Assembly: GCA_035548515.1 (NCBI GenBank)
Contig: DASZSW010000018.1
Coordinates: forward strand, 1 to 64,000
Length of the DNA stretch: 64,000 nt
Direction: 5' to 3'
Origin: DASZQY01 sp035548515
Lineage (GTDB): Bacteria; Pseudomonadota; Alphaproteobacteria; Rhizobiales; Kaistiaceae
The notes beneath the pieces are model-generated. The model ran no database searches. It saw only the letters and a program-made list of their open reading frames with translations, and had not been told where the DNA came from. Shown in pieces: positions 45,159 through 53,717 of this stretch; the first letter of the stretch is position 1; every line of letters begins with the position of its first letter. A program made the position numbers and the translations under genes.

Positions 45159-45506
45159 CTATTCCGCCGGCGGCTGCCAGAGTTCGATCTGGTTGCCTTC
45201 GGGATCGGCCAGGCGGGCAAAGCGGCCAGTCTCCGGCGTGTCCCATTCGGCGCGGGTCTCGACCGATATGCCGGCGGACTCGAGATGCTCGATCATTGCA
45301 TCGAGATCATCGACGCGGAGGTTGATCATCCACTGCTTGGCGGCGGGAAAGTAGGTCGTCTTCTCCTCGAACGGCGCGAAGACGGTCATGCCGGCGTCCT
45401 GCGTCCACGGATAGCCGATGCCGAAATGATCGCGATACCAGGCCGCCAGCGCCTTGGTGTCGCGAGCGCGGAAGAAGATGCCGCCTATGCCGGTGACGCG
45501 CGCCAT
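45159..45506 (-). CDS. VOC family protein (glyoxalase/bleomycin-resistance fold)
   Basis: A 115-residue single-module VOC protein with paired beta-alpha-beta-beta-beta units: GIGGIFFRARDTKALAAWY at the start, NLRVDDLDAMIEHLESAGI in the middle and LADPEGNQIELWQP at the end, whose Glu is a usual metal ligand. The frame is open far upstream, but only this segment matches the fold, and the ATG at 45506 lies 3 nt after the exporter's stop. Function is open. Confidence 0.83.
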   Translation of the reverse strand: MARVTGIGGIFFRARDTKALAAWYRDHFGIGYPWTQDAGMTVFAPFEEKTTYFPAAKQWMINLRVDDLDAMIEHLESAGISVETRAEWDTPETGRFARLADPEGNQIELWQPPAE

Positions 45507-45508
45507 CG

Positions 45509-47884
45509 CTATGCCGCCGGCGCTACGGGCGCGCGGTCCGTGCCCCTCGCTTTGCGAATCAGGCGGCGGAGGAACACGGCGGTCGAAGGCAATATCAGGA
45601 GATCGCCGGCGAGCGCGGCGATCAGCGTGAAGGAGCCGAGCCAGCCGAAGAGGCGGAGCGACGGGAGGTCGGAGAAGATCGTCACGCCGAGACCGAAGGC
45701 CAGCACCAGCGAGGTGAGGATCAGCGCCGGGCCGACGAGGGCGGTGGCGCGGCGGACGCCGGTCTCGGGGTCTTCGCCGGGGCGGTATTCGAGGCGCAAT
45801 CGGTTCAGGTAGTGGATCGTGGCGCTGAGGCCGAGGCCGAAGGCGACGGTGAGCGCGACGATCGAGGCGAACTGGAGGCCCTGGCCGAAGTACCAGAGGA
45901 CACCGCCGGCGATGACGATGGGGAAGATGCCGGGGAGCACGGCGACGGCGGCCACGAACACCGAGCGGAAGGCGATGCCGAGCAGCACCGCCACGAACGC
46001 CATTTCGATAGTGAGGCCCTTGGACAACTCGCCGATCATAGTGGCGCTGTTGCGGGCGGCGATGGCGCTGAGGCCGGTGACCGACAGCGTATAGCCGGGG
46101 TGGGCGTCGTGGATCTTCTGGAGCGCGGCGTCGAGATCGGTGATGACAGGCAGCAGCGCGCTCGCGTCCTTGTCGGGGATGCGCCCTGACACGACGACGG
46201 AATCTTCCTCCGCCGAAACGAAGCGGCGGACGAGGTCGAGCGGCAGGTAGCCGACGTATTCCTTCAGCGTCGCGACGTCGTTCTTGCCGGCCTTCTCCGC
46301 TAGCCAGCGGCGGAGGCTTTCGATCGACCAAACGTTGCCTACTCCCGCCTGCTTCTCCACGACCGCGTGGGCGTCGGCGATAACCTGCAGCGTCTCGTCG
46401 TCGTAAAGGCCGGCACCCTTGGGGAAGCGGATGAGCACGTCGATCGGGTTGGCGCCGGCAAGCTTCTCATCGAGCGACTGCGACGCGGCGACGGCCTGCT
46501 GCTTGTCGGGCACCTGATCGGCGAGGCGATAGCGCGGGTCGAGGCTGGAGTAAAGGAAGGCAAGACCCAGCACGACGACGATGGAAATGATGCTGTAGGG
46601 CACCGGATGATGCGCCATCTTCGCGGCGATCCAATCGCAGAAGCGGCGGAGCGCGTTGACGCCCGCATCCTTGGCCGCGACCTTGGAGGCGAAGCTCTGT
46701 TCATTGCGTACGAGCAGGACGCCGAGCAGCGGCACCACGAGAATGACGCAGAGGAACGCGACGCCGGCGGAAATGGCACCGGCGAGGCCGAAGATGCGGA
46801 TGAGGCTGGAGCCGGAAATCAGCAGCGCGACGAACGACAGCGCGGCGGCCAGCGACGTCAACACGACGGCAGGGCCGACGACGAGCAGGGCGCCGCGCAT
46901 GGCGGTGTACTTGTCCTGGCCGGCGAGCAGGCGATCGCGGTAGGCGAAGGTGAGCTGCATCGAATCCGAGAAGCCCATGACCATGATGAGGGGCGTCATC
47001 ACGTTCAGGAACATGTTGAGGCGGAAATCGAGCCAGCCGAGCGTGCCCAGCGCCCAGAGCATCGCGAGCAGCGGCGGCGCGGCGGCGATGATCATGAACG
47101 ACAGGCGGCGGAAGAAGATCACCGCGATGATACAGCCGGCGAGGAAGCCGATCAGGTTGTAGACGACGCGATCTTTTTCGACGGCGTTGCGTATCTCGAG
47201 CTGCATGACGGGCACGCCTGCGAGGCGGCCGTGAACCTTGGTGCCGTCGAGGTCTTCGTTGACGATGTCGCGTATCTGGCCGACGACGTCGCCGAGCTGC
47301 TTGCCATCGACGAGCGAGGGCTCGAGCGCGAGGACGACCAGCGCGAGCGTGCCGTCATCTGACAGCAGCTTGCCGCGGATGATGTCGTTGTTCAGCGCGC
47401 GATCGGTGAGTGCCTTGTAGGCGGCGGGATCGTCGGGCAGGTCGTCGGGGAACAACGGCTCGGGGATGCCGCCGGCCTCGGGAGGCTGACGCGCGGAGAA
47501 CAGCGAGATGATCGAGCGGGTGGCGTCAACATCCTTGCCCTCGACTTTCGTCGTGACGAGCTGGAGGTCGGTCGTCATGTCGCGGAGCGCGGAGAGGGAG
47601 TCGCGGTCGAGGATGTCGCCTTCGACGACCACCAGGACGTCGAACTCGGCGGACGGGAAGCGGCGGGTCACTTCCTCGTATTGCTTGAACTCGGCGGAGT
47701 CGGAGCGGAACAGCTGGCTCAGCGAGTCGTCGACCTTGATGCGCAGCAGGCCGAAGACGGCAGCGGCGGACAGCAGGACGGCGACGACGGCGGCGACGAA
47801 GGGACTGCGCAGCGACAACAGGCCGATCTTCTCGACGCCCAGCGCAATGCCGACGCCCGAGTGTTCACCCGTACCGGTAGCCAT
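45509..47884 (-). CDS. MMPL/RND superfamily transporter
   Basis: A 791-residue inner-membrane protein with the duplicated RND layout: one helix near residue 30, a large periplasmic loop, five to six helices (about 220-375), then a repeat with a second loop and helices (about 620-775). GFSDSMQLTFAYRDRL and AFGLGLSATIHYLNRLRLEY are the matching segments of the two halves. Members export lipids, including hopanoids and mycobacterial lipids; the cargo here is unknown. The ATG at 47884 has GGGAG 8 nt upstream. No periplasmic adaptor gene accompanies it. Confidence 0.88.
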   Translation of the reverse strand: MATGTGEHSGVGIALGVEKIGLLSLRSPFVAAVVAVLLSAAAVFGLLRIKVDDSLSQLFRSDSAEFKQYEEVTRRFPSAEFDVLVVVEGDILDRDSLSALRDMTTDLQLVTTKVEGKDVDATRSIISLFSARQPPEAGGIPEPLFPDDLPDDPAAYKALTDRALNNDIIRGKLLSDDGTLALVVLALEPSLVDGKQLGDVVGQIRDIVNEDLDGTKVHGRLAGVPVMQLEIRNAVEKDRVVYNLIGFLAGCIIAVIFFRRLSFMIIAAAPPLLAMLWALGTLGWLDFRLNMFLNVMTPLIMVMGFSDSMQLTFAYRDRLLAGQDKYTAMRGALLVVGPAVVLTSLAAALSFVALLISGSSLIRIFGLAGAISAGVAFLCVILVVPLLGVLLVRNEQSFASKVAAKDAGVNALRRFCDWIAAKMAHHPVPYSIISIVVVLGLAFLYSSLDPRYRLADQVPDKQQAVAASQSLDEKLAGANPIDVLIRFPKGAGLYDDETLQVIADAHAVVEKQAGVGNVWSIESLRRWLAEKAGKNDVATLKEYVGYLPLDLVRRFVSAEEDSVVVSGRIPDKDASALLPVITDLDAALQKIHDAHPGYTLSVTGLSAIAARNSATMIGELSKGLTIEMAFVAVLLGIAFRSVFVAAVAVLPGIFPIVIAGGVLWYFGQGLQFASIVALTVAFGLGLSATIHYLNRLRLEYRPGEDPETGVRRATALVGPALILTSLVLAFGLGVTIFSDLPSLRLFGWLGSFTLIAALAGDLLILPSTAVFLRRLIRKARGTDRAPVAPAA

Positions 47885-47974
47885 TTCAGCCGCTCCCCAG
47901 CGAATCGTTGGCTGCGACTCTGGCCAACTCGGGGTCGCGGTTCAAATGAACGTCGTGGTGCGCTGCGGTGCGAC

Positions 47975-48469
47975 CTAACGCTTCACCGACACGGAGACGG
48001 AGCGGATGTCCTGGTTCTCGGCAGCAATGCTCACCGTCTGCTCGTCGCCCTTGGTGTCGACCAGCACGGACGCCTCGAAGCCGGGGCCGTGGAGGTTGCC
48101 GGTGATCTTGCCGGCGGGATTGACGTCGCCTGTGATGGAGCCGGAGACCTGCAGGGTCAGCTCCTCCCAGTGCCCGTTCAGCTTGCCTTCGGTGTTCCGG
48201 TAGAAGGCATTGATCTGGAACTTGTAGCTGTCCGAGGCGCAGCGGAGCGTCTGGAGGATGGTGTCCTGGGCGTTCTGGTCGTAGCGCACGCGGCAGCGCA
48301 GGCGCTCCTTCGTGCCCGAGGCATAGGTGACGGTGCCGTTGCCGTTCCATTGGCCGACCATCGCGGCGAACGGGTTGTCAGCCGCGCGCACGGGAGCGGC
48401 GGCCAGGCCAAGCAGCATGACGACAGAGGCGACCTTCAGGCCGCCAGAAACGAAACGATAGGTGCTCAT
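47975..48469 (-). CDS. Exported protein of unknown function
   Basis: A 164-residue protein with a signal peptide (LKVASVVMLLGLAAAPVRA, about residues 11-29) and a beta-rich mature part beginning ADNPFAAMVGQWNGNGTVTY. Two Cys (LRCRV and LRCAS) may pair. The opening FxxMVGxWxGxG pattern resembles lipocalin-like lipid-binding proteins of alphaproteobacteria, and it lies 90 bp upstream of the MMPL exporter on the same strand. A periplasmic accessory role is speculative. Confidence 0.78.
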   Translation of the reverse strand: MSTYRFVSGGLKVASVVMLLGLAAAPVRAADNPFAAMVGQWNGNGTVTYASGTKERLRCRVRYDQNAQDTILQTLRCASDSYKFQINAFYRNTEGKLNGHWEELTLQVSGSITGDVNPAGKITGNLHGPGFEASVLVDTKGDEQTVSIAAENQDIRSVSVSVKR

Positions 48470-48633
48470 GGTGATCCGGTGAAACAGGTCCGCACGCCCG
48501 CGGACAGTAGGGCCAGCAATTCAGGCGAATTTAATGCGGCGGCGCGTCATACGCCACGGGCCGACTCGGGTTGTCGGCGTGTGGGGATTGGCTGCAACAC
48601 TGCCGCACGATGACAGCGGCGACGGCGGAATCC

Positions 48634-51000
48634 TTAGGTTTTGGCCGGTACGTCGGACGTATGGGTGAACATCTCGCGGTCCGGCGAGGTGACGGCGGTC
48701 ACACCGGTCATCTGTAACTTAGCCTCCAGGCGGATGTCGGCCGAGCTGGCGCCGACCTTCACTACCACCTCGCCGGGCTCGACGACCCGGCGGTAATCGG
48801 TGCCGGTGAACGACATCAGATCGGAATGAATATCGAACGTGACGCGGCGGGATTCGCCGGGCTGCAGGGCGAGGCGGTGGAAGCCTTTCAGCTCGATGAT
48901 GGGGCGCACGGTGCTGCCGACGGGATCGGTAACGTAGAGCTGCACGATCTCGTCGCCGGCGATCTTGCCGGTGTTGGTGATCATGCACGAGACGGCGAGG
49001 CGCTGGCCGATCGGCCAGTCGTGCTTGTCCAGCTTCAGGTCGGCGTAGCCGAAGGTCGTGTAGCTCTGGCCGAAGCCGAAGGGATACGTCGCCTCGTAGT
49101 ACTCGGCGCGTGGCAGGCCTACGGAGAGGATCTTGCGATTGTAGAACATGGGCTCGGCGCCGGCGCTCGGCGGGAAGGTCACGGTGAGTTTGCCGCTCGG
49201 GTTCGCCTTGCCTGAGAGGACTCGCGCGATGGCGGCCGCGCCTTCTCCGCCGGGGAAGCCGGCGAAGATCACGGCCTTGGCGCGGTTGGCGATGTCGCGG
49301 AGGTCGTAGGGCCGGCCGGCGAGCAGCACGACGATGGTGGGCGTGCCGGTGTCGAGGATCGCGTCGACCAAGTCGGCCTGGACGCCGGGCAGGCGCAGGT
49401 CGTCGACGTCGCAGCCTTCGCCGACCGTGCCAGTGGCGAACAGGCCGGCGCGATCGCCGACGGCGACGATGGCGATGTCGCTCTGCTTCGCCAACGCGAC
49501 GGCGGCAGGGATGCCGCTGGTGTCGAGATCGAGCAGCGGCTTCGACGGATCGGCCATCGGCTCGCTGTCCTCGAAGTAGATGGTGCGCTGGTTGGTATCG
49601 GGCAGCACCTTGCAGCCCTGCGCATAGGCAATGTTCGCGGCGCCGAACTCGCGCTCCATCGCCGCCTTCAGGGTCTCCGCGACCACGGGGACCGTGCGGC
49701 CGCCGCCGGCCCAGCGCTGGGTGACGGGGAAATGGTAGTTGCCGAACAGGGCAAGCTGGTCGTCGGCGCCCGGGCCGACGAGGGCGATCTTCTTCGGTTG
49801 CCGGAGTGGCAGGATGGCGTCGTTCTTGAGCAGGACGAGCGAGCGTTCGGCGGCTTCGCGATTCAGGTCGCGGTCGGACTGGAGGACGTAGGGACCGCCC
49901 TCCTCCACGTACGGATGCTCGAACAGGCCGAGAGCGAATTTCTGCGTCAGAATACGCTCGACCGACGTGTCGATCTCGACTTGGGTTATCGTGCCGCGTT
50001 TCAACGCTTCGGGCAGGCCCTCGGTGTAGCAATCCGACCAGGGCAGCTCGATGTCCATGCCTGCATGGAGCGCGCGGGCGGCGGCATCGGCAGCGTCGGC
50101 GACGATGCGGTGACGGCTCTGGAGGAAACGGACGGCGAAATAGTCGGACACCACCGCGCCATCGAAGCCCCACTGGTCGCGGAGAATCTCGGTGAGCAGG
50201 TAGCGCGAGGCCGTGCCCGGCTCGCCGTCGACGTCGTGGTAGCAGGACATGATCGACTGGGCGCCGGCCTTCTTCACCGCCATCTCGAACGGCACGAGGA
50301 AGGTGTCGGCGAGTTCGCGGCGGCCGATGTGGACCGGCGCGTGGTTGCGGCCGCCCTCGCCGTAGCTGTGGGCGGCGAAGTGTTTGGGCGTGGCGATGAC
50401 GCCTTCGGCCAGGCCATCGCCCTGCAGGCCGCGCACTGTGCTCGTGACCATGACGCCGACGAGGTACGGGTCCTCGCCGATGGTTTCCTCGACGCGGCCC
50501 CAGCGAGCATCACGGACAACGTCGCAGACGGGGCCGAGCGACTGGTGCGTGCCGACGCGTCGCATGAGGCCGCGGATGCTGGTGGCGATCCGGAGCGCGA
50601 GATCGGGGTCCCACGTCTGGCCGAGATTCAGCGCGGCGGGGAACTGCGTGCCCTCCAGCGCCATCAGTCCGGCGAGCGATTCCTCGTGGGCGATGGCGGG
50701 GATGCCTAGGCGGGTTTCCTCGACCAGATATTTCTGCGTGGCGTTCAGGGCTTTCACGCCGTCCTTGAAGGTGACCTGGCTGTGGCCGAAGGGGCGCGTG
50801 ATGTGGCCGATGCCATCCTTGATCGCGGTGGGGAGATCGGAGCCCTGCGGGAAATCCGAGTCGAGGACGAAGCGGGCGCCTTTGGCGTCGTACTTCAGCC
50901 AGACGGAGCGGAGCTGGGCGACCTTCTCGACATTGGTCATACGGCCGAGCAGCTCGCGGGCGCGGCCGGTGTGGTCGGCGTTCTTACCGTGTGTGGCCAT
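48634..51000 (-). CDS. Glycoside hydrolase family 3 beta-glycosidase
   Basis: A 788-residue GH3 enzyme. The N-terminal barrel has KHFAAHSYGEGGRNHAPVH and the nucleophile Asp in GAVVSDYFAVRFL; the second domain includes KKIALVGPGADDQLALFGNY; and a fibronectin-III-like C-terminal domain has ELKGFHRLALQPGESR. The architecture is that of beta-glucosidases and beta-xylosidases. No signal peptide is present, so it probably cleaves imported oligosaccharides in the cytoplasm. GGAGG lies 8 nt before the ATG at 51000. It is divergent from glgP. Confidence 0.92.
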   Translation of the reverse strand: MATHGKNADHTGRARELLGRMTNVEKVAQLRSVWLKYDAKGARFVLDSDFPQGSDLPTAIKDGIGHITRPFGHSQVTFKDGVKALNATQKYLVEETRLGIPAIAHEESLAGLMALEGTQFPAALNLGQTWDPDLALRIATSIRGLMRRVGTHQSLGPVCDVVRDARWGRVEETIGEDPYLVGVMVTSTVRGLQGDGLAEGVIATPKHFAAHSYGEGGRNHAPVHIGRRELADTFLVPFEMAVKKAGAQSIMSCYHDVDGEPGTASRYLLTEILRDQWGFDGAVVSDYFAVRFLQSRHRIVADAADAAARALHAGMDIELPWSDCYTEGLPEALKRGTITQVEIDTSVERILTQKFALGLFEHPYVEEGGPYVLQSDRDLNREAAERSLVLLKNDAILPLRQPKKIALVGPGADDQLALFGNYHFPVTQRWAGGGRTVPVVAETLKAAMEREFGAANIAYAQGCKVLPDTNQRTIYFEDSEPMADPSKPLLDLDTSGIPAAVALAKQSDIAIVAVGDRAGLFATGTVGEGCDVDDLRLPGVQADLVDAILDTGTPTIVVLLAGRPYDLRDIANRAKAVIFAGFPGGEGAAAIARVLSGKANPSGKLTVTFPPSAGAEPMFYNRKILSVGLPRAEYYEATYPFGFGQSYTTFGYADLKLDKHDWPIGQRLAVSCMITNTGKIAGDEIVQLYVTDPVGSTVRPIIELKGFHRLALQPGESRRVTFDIHSDLMSFTGTDYRRVVEPGEVVVKVGASSADIRLEAKLQMTGVTAVTSPDREMFTHTSDVPAKT

Positions 51001-51084
51001 GACAGCGCCCTCCCCAGCGATGCAAAAAGCCGCGGAGGCTAGCCTTGGGGTTGCGGCGATGGCAAGGCGCGACGGCGACGAGAA

Positions 51085-51190
51085 TTTCACCTCGCTGTCG
51101 TGCCCGCGGCGGGCATCCAGTATCCTGCGTCGCTTCAATGCTTGCACTGACGGCGGCTACTGGGTCCCCGCCTTCGCGGGGGCGACAGAT
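51085..51190. repeat. Mosaic palindromic repeat between the GH3 gene and glgP
   Basis: GTGCCCGCGGCGGGCATCCA at the left and CTACTGGGTCCCCGCCTTCG followed by CGGGGGCGAC at the right. The right half repeats the unit seen near 17800. The glgP promoter must lie in the remaining bases up to 51252. Confidence 0.75.
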
Positions 51191-51252
51191 CGGTGTATGC
51201 GGCATCCGTTATGCATAGTGCTAAGCTGTAGTCGTCTGTATCAGGTTTCCAC

Positions 51253-53712
51253 ATGAACGCACCCGCCCAAATCGAGCCGCTGCCGCGCAAGGTCGACGCC
51301 GAGACGCTGAAGGCCGAGATCATCGACAAGCTCGCCTACTCGGTCGGCAAGGATCCGATCGTGGCGAAGGCGCACGACTGGCTCGCGGCGGCGATCCTTG
51401 TGGTACGCGATCGGGCCATCGACCGGTGGATGGAATCGACGCGCGCCGCGTACACGACCGGGGCGAAGCGGGTCTACTACTTCAGCCTCGAGTTTCTCAT
51501 CGGGCGGCTGCTGCGCGACGCGATGTCGAACCTCGACCTGATGGAGCCGATGGAGCAGGCGCTGGTGGGCCTCGGCGTCGATCTCGACGAGATCGAATCG
51601 CTCGAGCCTGACGCGGCGCTCGGCAACGGCGGCCTGGGGCGGCTCGCGGCATGTTTCATGGAGTCGATGGCGACCCTACAGATCCCCGCTTATGGCTACG
51701 GCATCCGTTACGTGCACGGCCTGTTCAAACAGGAGATCAGCGACGGCGCGCAGGTGGAGATGCCGGAGGACTGGCTGAGCCACGGCAACCTCTGGGAATT
51801 CGAGCGGCGCGAGGCGGCGTACGAGATCGGCTTCGGCGGGATGGTGACGGTTGAGGCAAGCAAGGACGAAGCGACCGGACGGCAATCGTGGAAGCCGCAG
51901 GAGAAGGTGATGGCGGTCGCGTACGACACGCCGATCGTCGGCTGGCGTGGGCACCGGGTGAACACGCTGCGTCTGTGGAGCGCGCAGGCCATCGATCCGA
52001 TCCGGCTCGATGCGTTCAACCGGGGCGACCACGTCGGCGCGCTCGCCGACCGCACCAAGGCCGAGACGATTACGCGCGTGCTTTACCCGGCGGACTCGAC
52101 GCCGGCGGGACAGGAGCTGCGGCTCAGGCAGGAATATTTCTTCGTCTCCGCCTCGCTGCAGGACCTGACGCGCCGTCACGTGCAGCAGTTCGGCACGTTC
52201 GCCAACCTGCCGGAGAAAGTCGCGATCCAGCTCAACGACACGCACCCGGCTGTGGCGGTCGCGGAGCTGATGCGCATCCTGGTCGATCTCAACGGCATCG
52301 AATGGGACGCTGCCTTCGAGCTGACGCGGGGAACCATCGCGTACACCAACCACACGCTCCTGCCGGAGGCGCTGGAATCGTGGCCGGTATCGCTGTTCGA
52401 GCGGATGCTGCCGCGGCACATGCAGATCATCTACGAGATCAACGCGCAGCTCCTCGAGGAAGCAAACGAGAAGCTGCACGAGGACGCGGACCTCTCCGGC
52501 CTCTCGCTGATCGACGAGCACAACGGGCGGCGCGTGCGCATGGGCCAACTGGCATTCGTCGGCTCGCACTCCGTCAACGGTGTGTCGGCACTGCACACGG
52601 AGCTGATGAAGAAGACGGTGTTCCGCGACCTGCACCGGCTATTCCCTGACCGCATCAACAACAAGACCAATGGCGTGACGCCGCGGCGCTGGCTGATGCA
52701 GGCGAACGGCAAGCTGACGCAGCTTATCCGCGAGACAATCGGCGATGCGTTCCTCGATCAATTCGACAAGATCGCGGACCTCAACAAATTCGCCGACGAC
52801 GCGTCGTTTCAGGAGAAATTCGCGGAGGTGAAGCGCGGCAACAAGGTGCGCCTCGCCTCGATCATCCGCGAGACCATGGGCGTCAGCGTCGATCCGGGCG
52901 CGCTGTTTGACGTGCAGGTGAAGCGCATCCACGAATACAAGCGGCAGCTGCTCAATCTGCTGGAGGCCGTGGCGCTATACGATCAGATCCGCGCGCATCC
53001 GGAACGGAACTGGACGCCGCGCGTGAAAATTTTCGGCGGCAAGGCGGCACCGAGCTACTGGAACGCGAAGCTGATCATCCGGCTAATCAATGACGTGGCG
53101 CGGGTGGTGAACGCGGACCCGGCCGTGCACGGGCTGCTCAAGATCGTGTTCATGCCGAACTACAACGTAAGCTTAGCGGAGGCGATCATTCCGGCCGCCG
53201 ATCTCTCCGAGCAAATCTCGACGGCGGGGCTCGAGGCTTCCGGCACCGGCAATATGAAATTCGCGATGAACGGAGCGCTGACCATCGGCACGCTGGACGG
53301 CGCCAACGTCGAGATCCTGGAGAAGGTGGGCGCCGACAACATCGTCATCTTCGGGTTGACCGCCGCCGAGGTCGAAGAGAAGCGGCGTACGGGACATAAC
53401 CCGCGGGCGATCATCGGCGGCAACCAGCAGCTCGCGGAGGCGCTCGACACGATCGCGGCCGGCGTGTTCTCGCCGGAGGAGCCGGGCCGCTACAAGGGGC
53501 TGGTCGACAACCTCATGACCACGGACTGGTTCCTGGTCACCGCCGACTATGCGGCCTACGTCGATGCGCAGAAGTCGATCGACACGTTGTGGCAGGACAA
53601 GCGTGCCTGGTACGGCAAGACGATCCGCAACACCGCCAACGTGGCGTGGTTCTCCGCCGACCGTACGATCAGCGAATATGCTCGCGACATCTGGGGCGTG
53701 CCTGTAGCATAG
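51253..53712 (+). CDS. glgP: Glycogen/starch phosphorylase
   Basis: An 819-residue GT35 phosphorylase releasing glucose 1-phosphate from glycogen. The PLP-binding lysine lies in EASGTGNMKFAMNGALTIG; other landmarks are YYFSLEFLIGR, LGNGGLGRLAACF and VKRIHEYKRQLLN. Length is normal. It is the first gene of the glycogen operon and is followed after 5 nt by glgB. Having breakdown and synthesis in one operon suggests rapid glycogen turnover. Confidence 0.97.
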   Translation: MNAPAQIEPLPRKVDAETLKAEIIDKLAYSVGKDPIVAKAHDWLAAAILVVRDRAIDRWMESTRAAYTTGAKRVYYFSLEFLIGRLLRDAMSNLDLMEPMEQALVGLGVDLDEIESLEPDAALGNGGLGRLAACFMESMATLQIPAYGYGIRYVHGLFKQEISDGAQVEMPEDWLSHGNLWEFERREAAYEIGFGGMVTVEASKDEATGRQSWKPQEKVMAVAYDTPIVGWRGHRVNTLRLWSAQAIDPIRLDAFNRGDHVGALADRTKAETITRVLYPADSTPAGQELRLRQEYFFVSASLQDLTRRHVQQFGTFANLPEKVAIQLNDTHPAVAVAELMRILVDLNGIEWDAAFELTRGTIAYTNHTLLPEALESWPVSLFERMLPRHMQIIYEINAQLLEEANEKLHEDADLSGLSLIDEHNGRRVRMGQLAFVGSHSVNGVSALHTELMKKTVFRDLHRLFPDRINNKTNGVTPRRWLMQANGKLTQLIRETIGDAFLDQFDKIADLNKFADDASFQEKFAEVKRGNKVRLASIIRETMGVSVDPGALFDVQVKRIHEYKRQLLNLLEAVALYDQIRAHPERNWTPRVKIFGGKAAPSYWNAKLIIRLINDVARVVNADPAVHGLLKIVFMPNYNVSLAEAIIPAADLSEQISTAGLEASGTGNMKFAMNGALTIGTLDGANVEILEKVGADNIVIFGLTAAEVEEKRRTGHNPRAIIGGNQQLAEALDTIAAGVFSPEEPGRYKGLVDNLMTTDWFLVTADYAAYVDAQKSIDTLWQDKRAWYGKTIRNTANVAWFSADRTISEYARDIWGVPVA

Positions 53713-53717
53713 GGGCG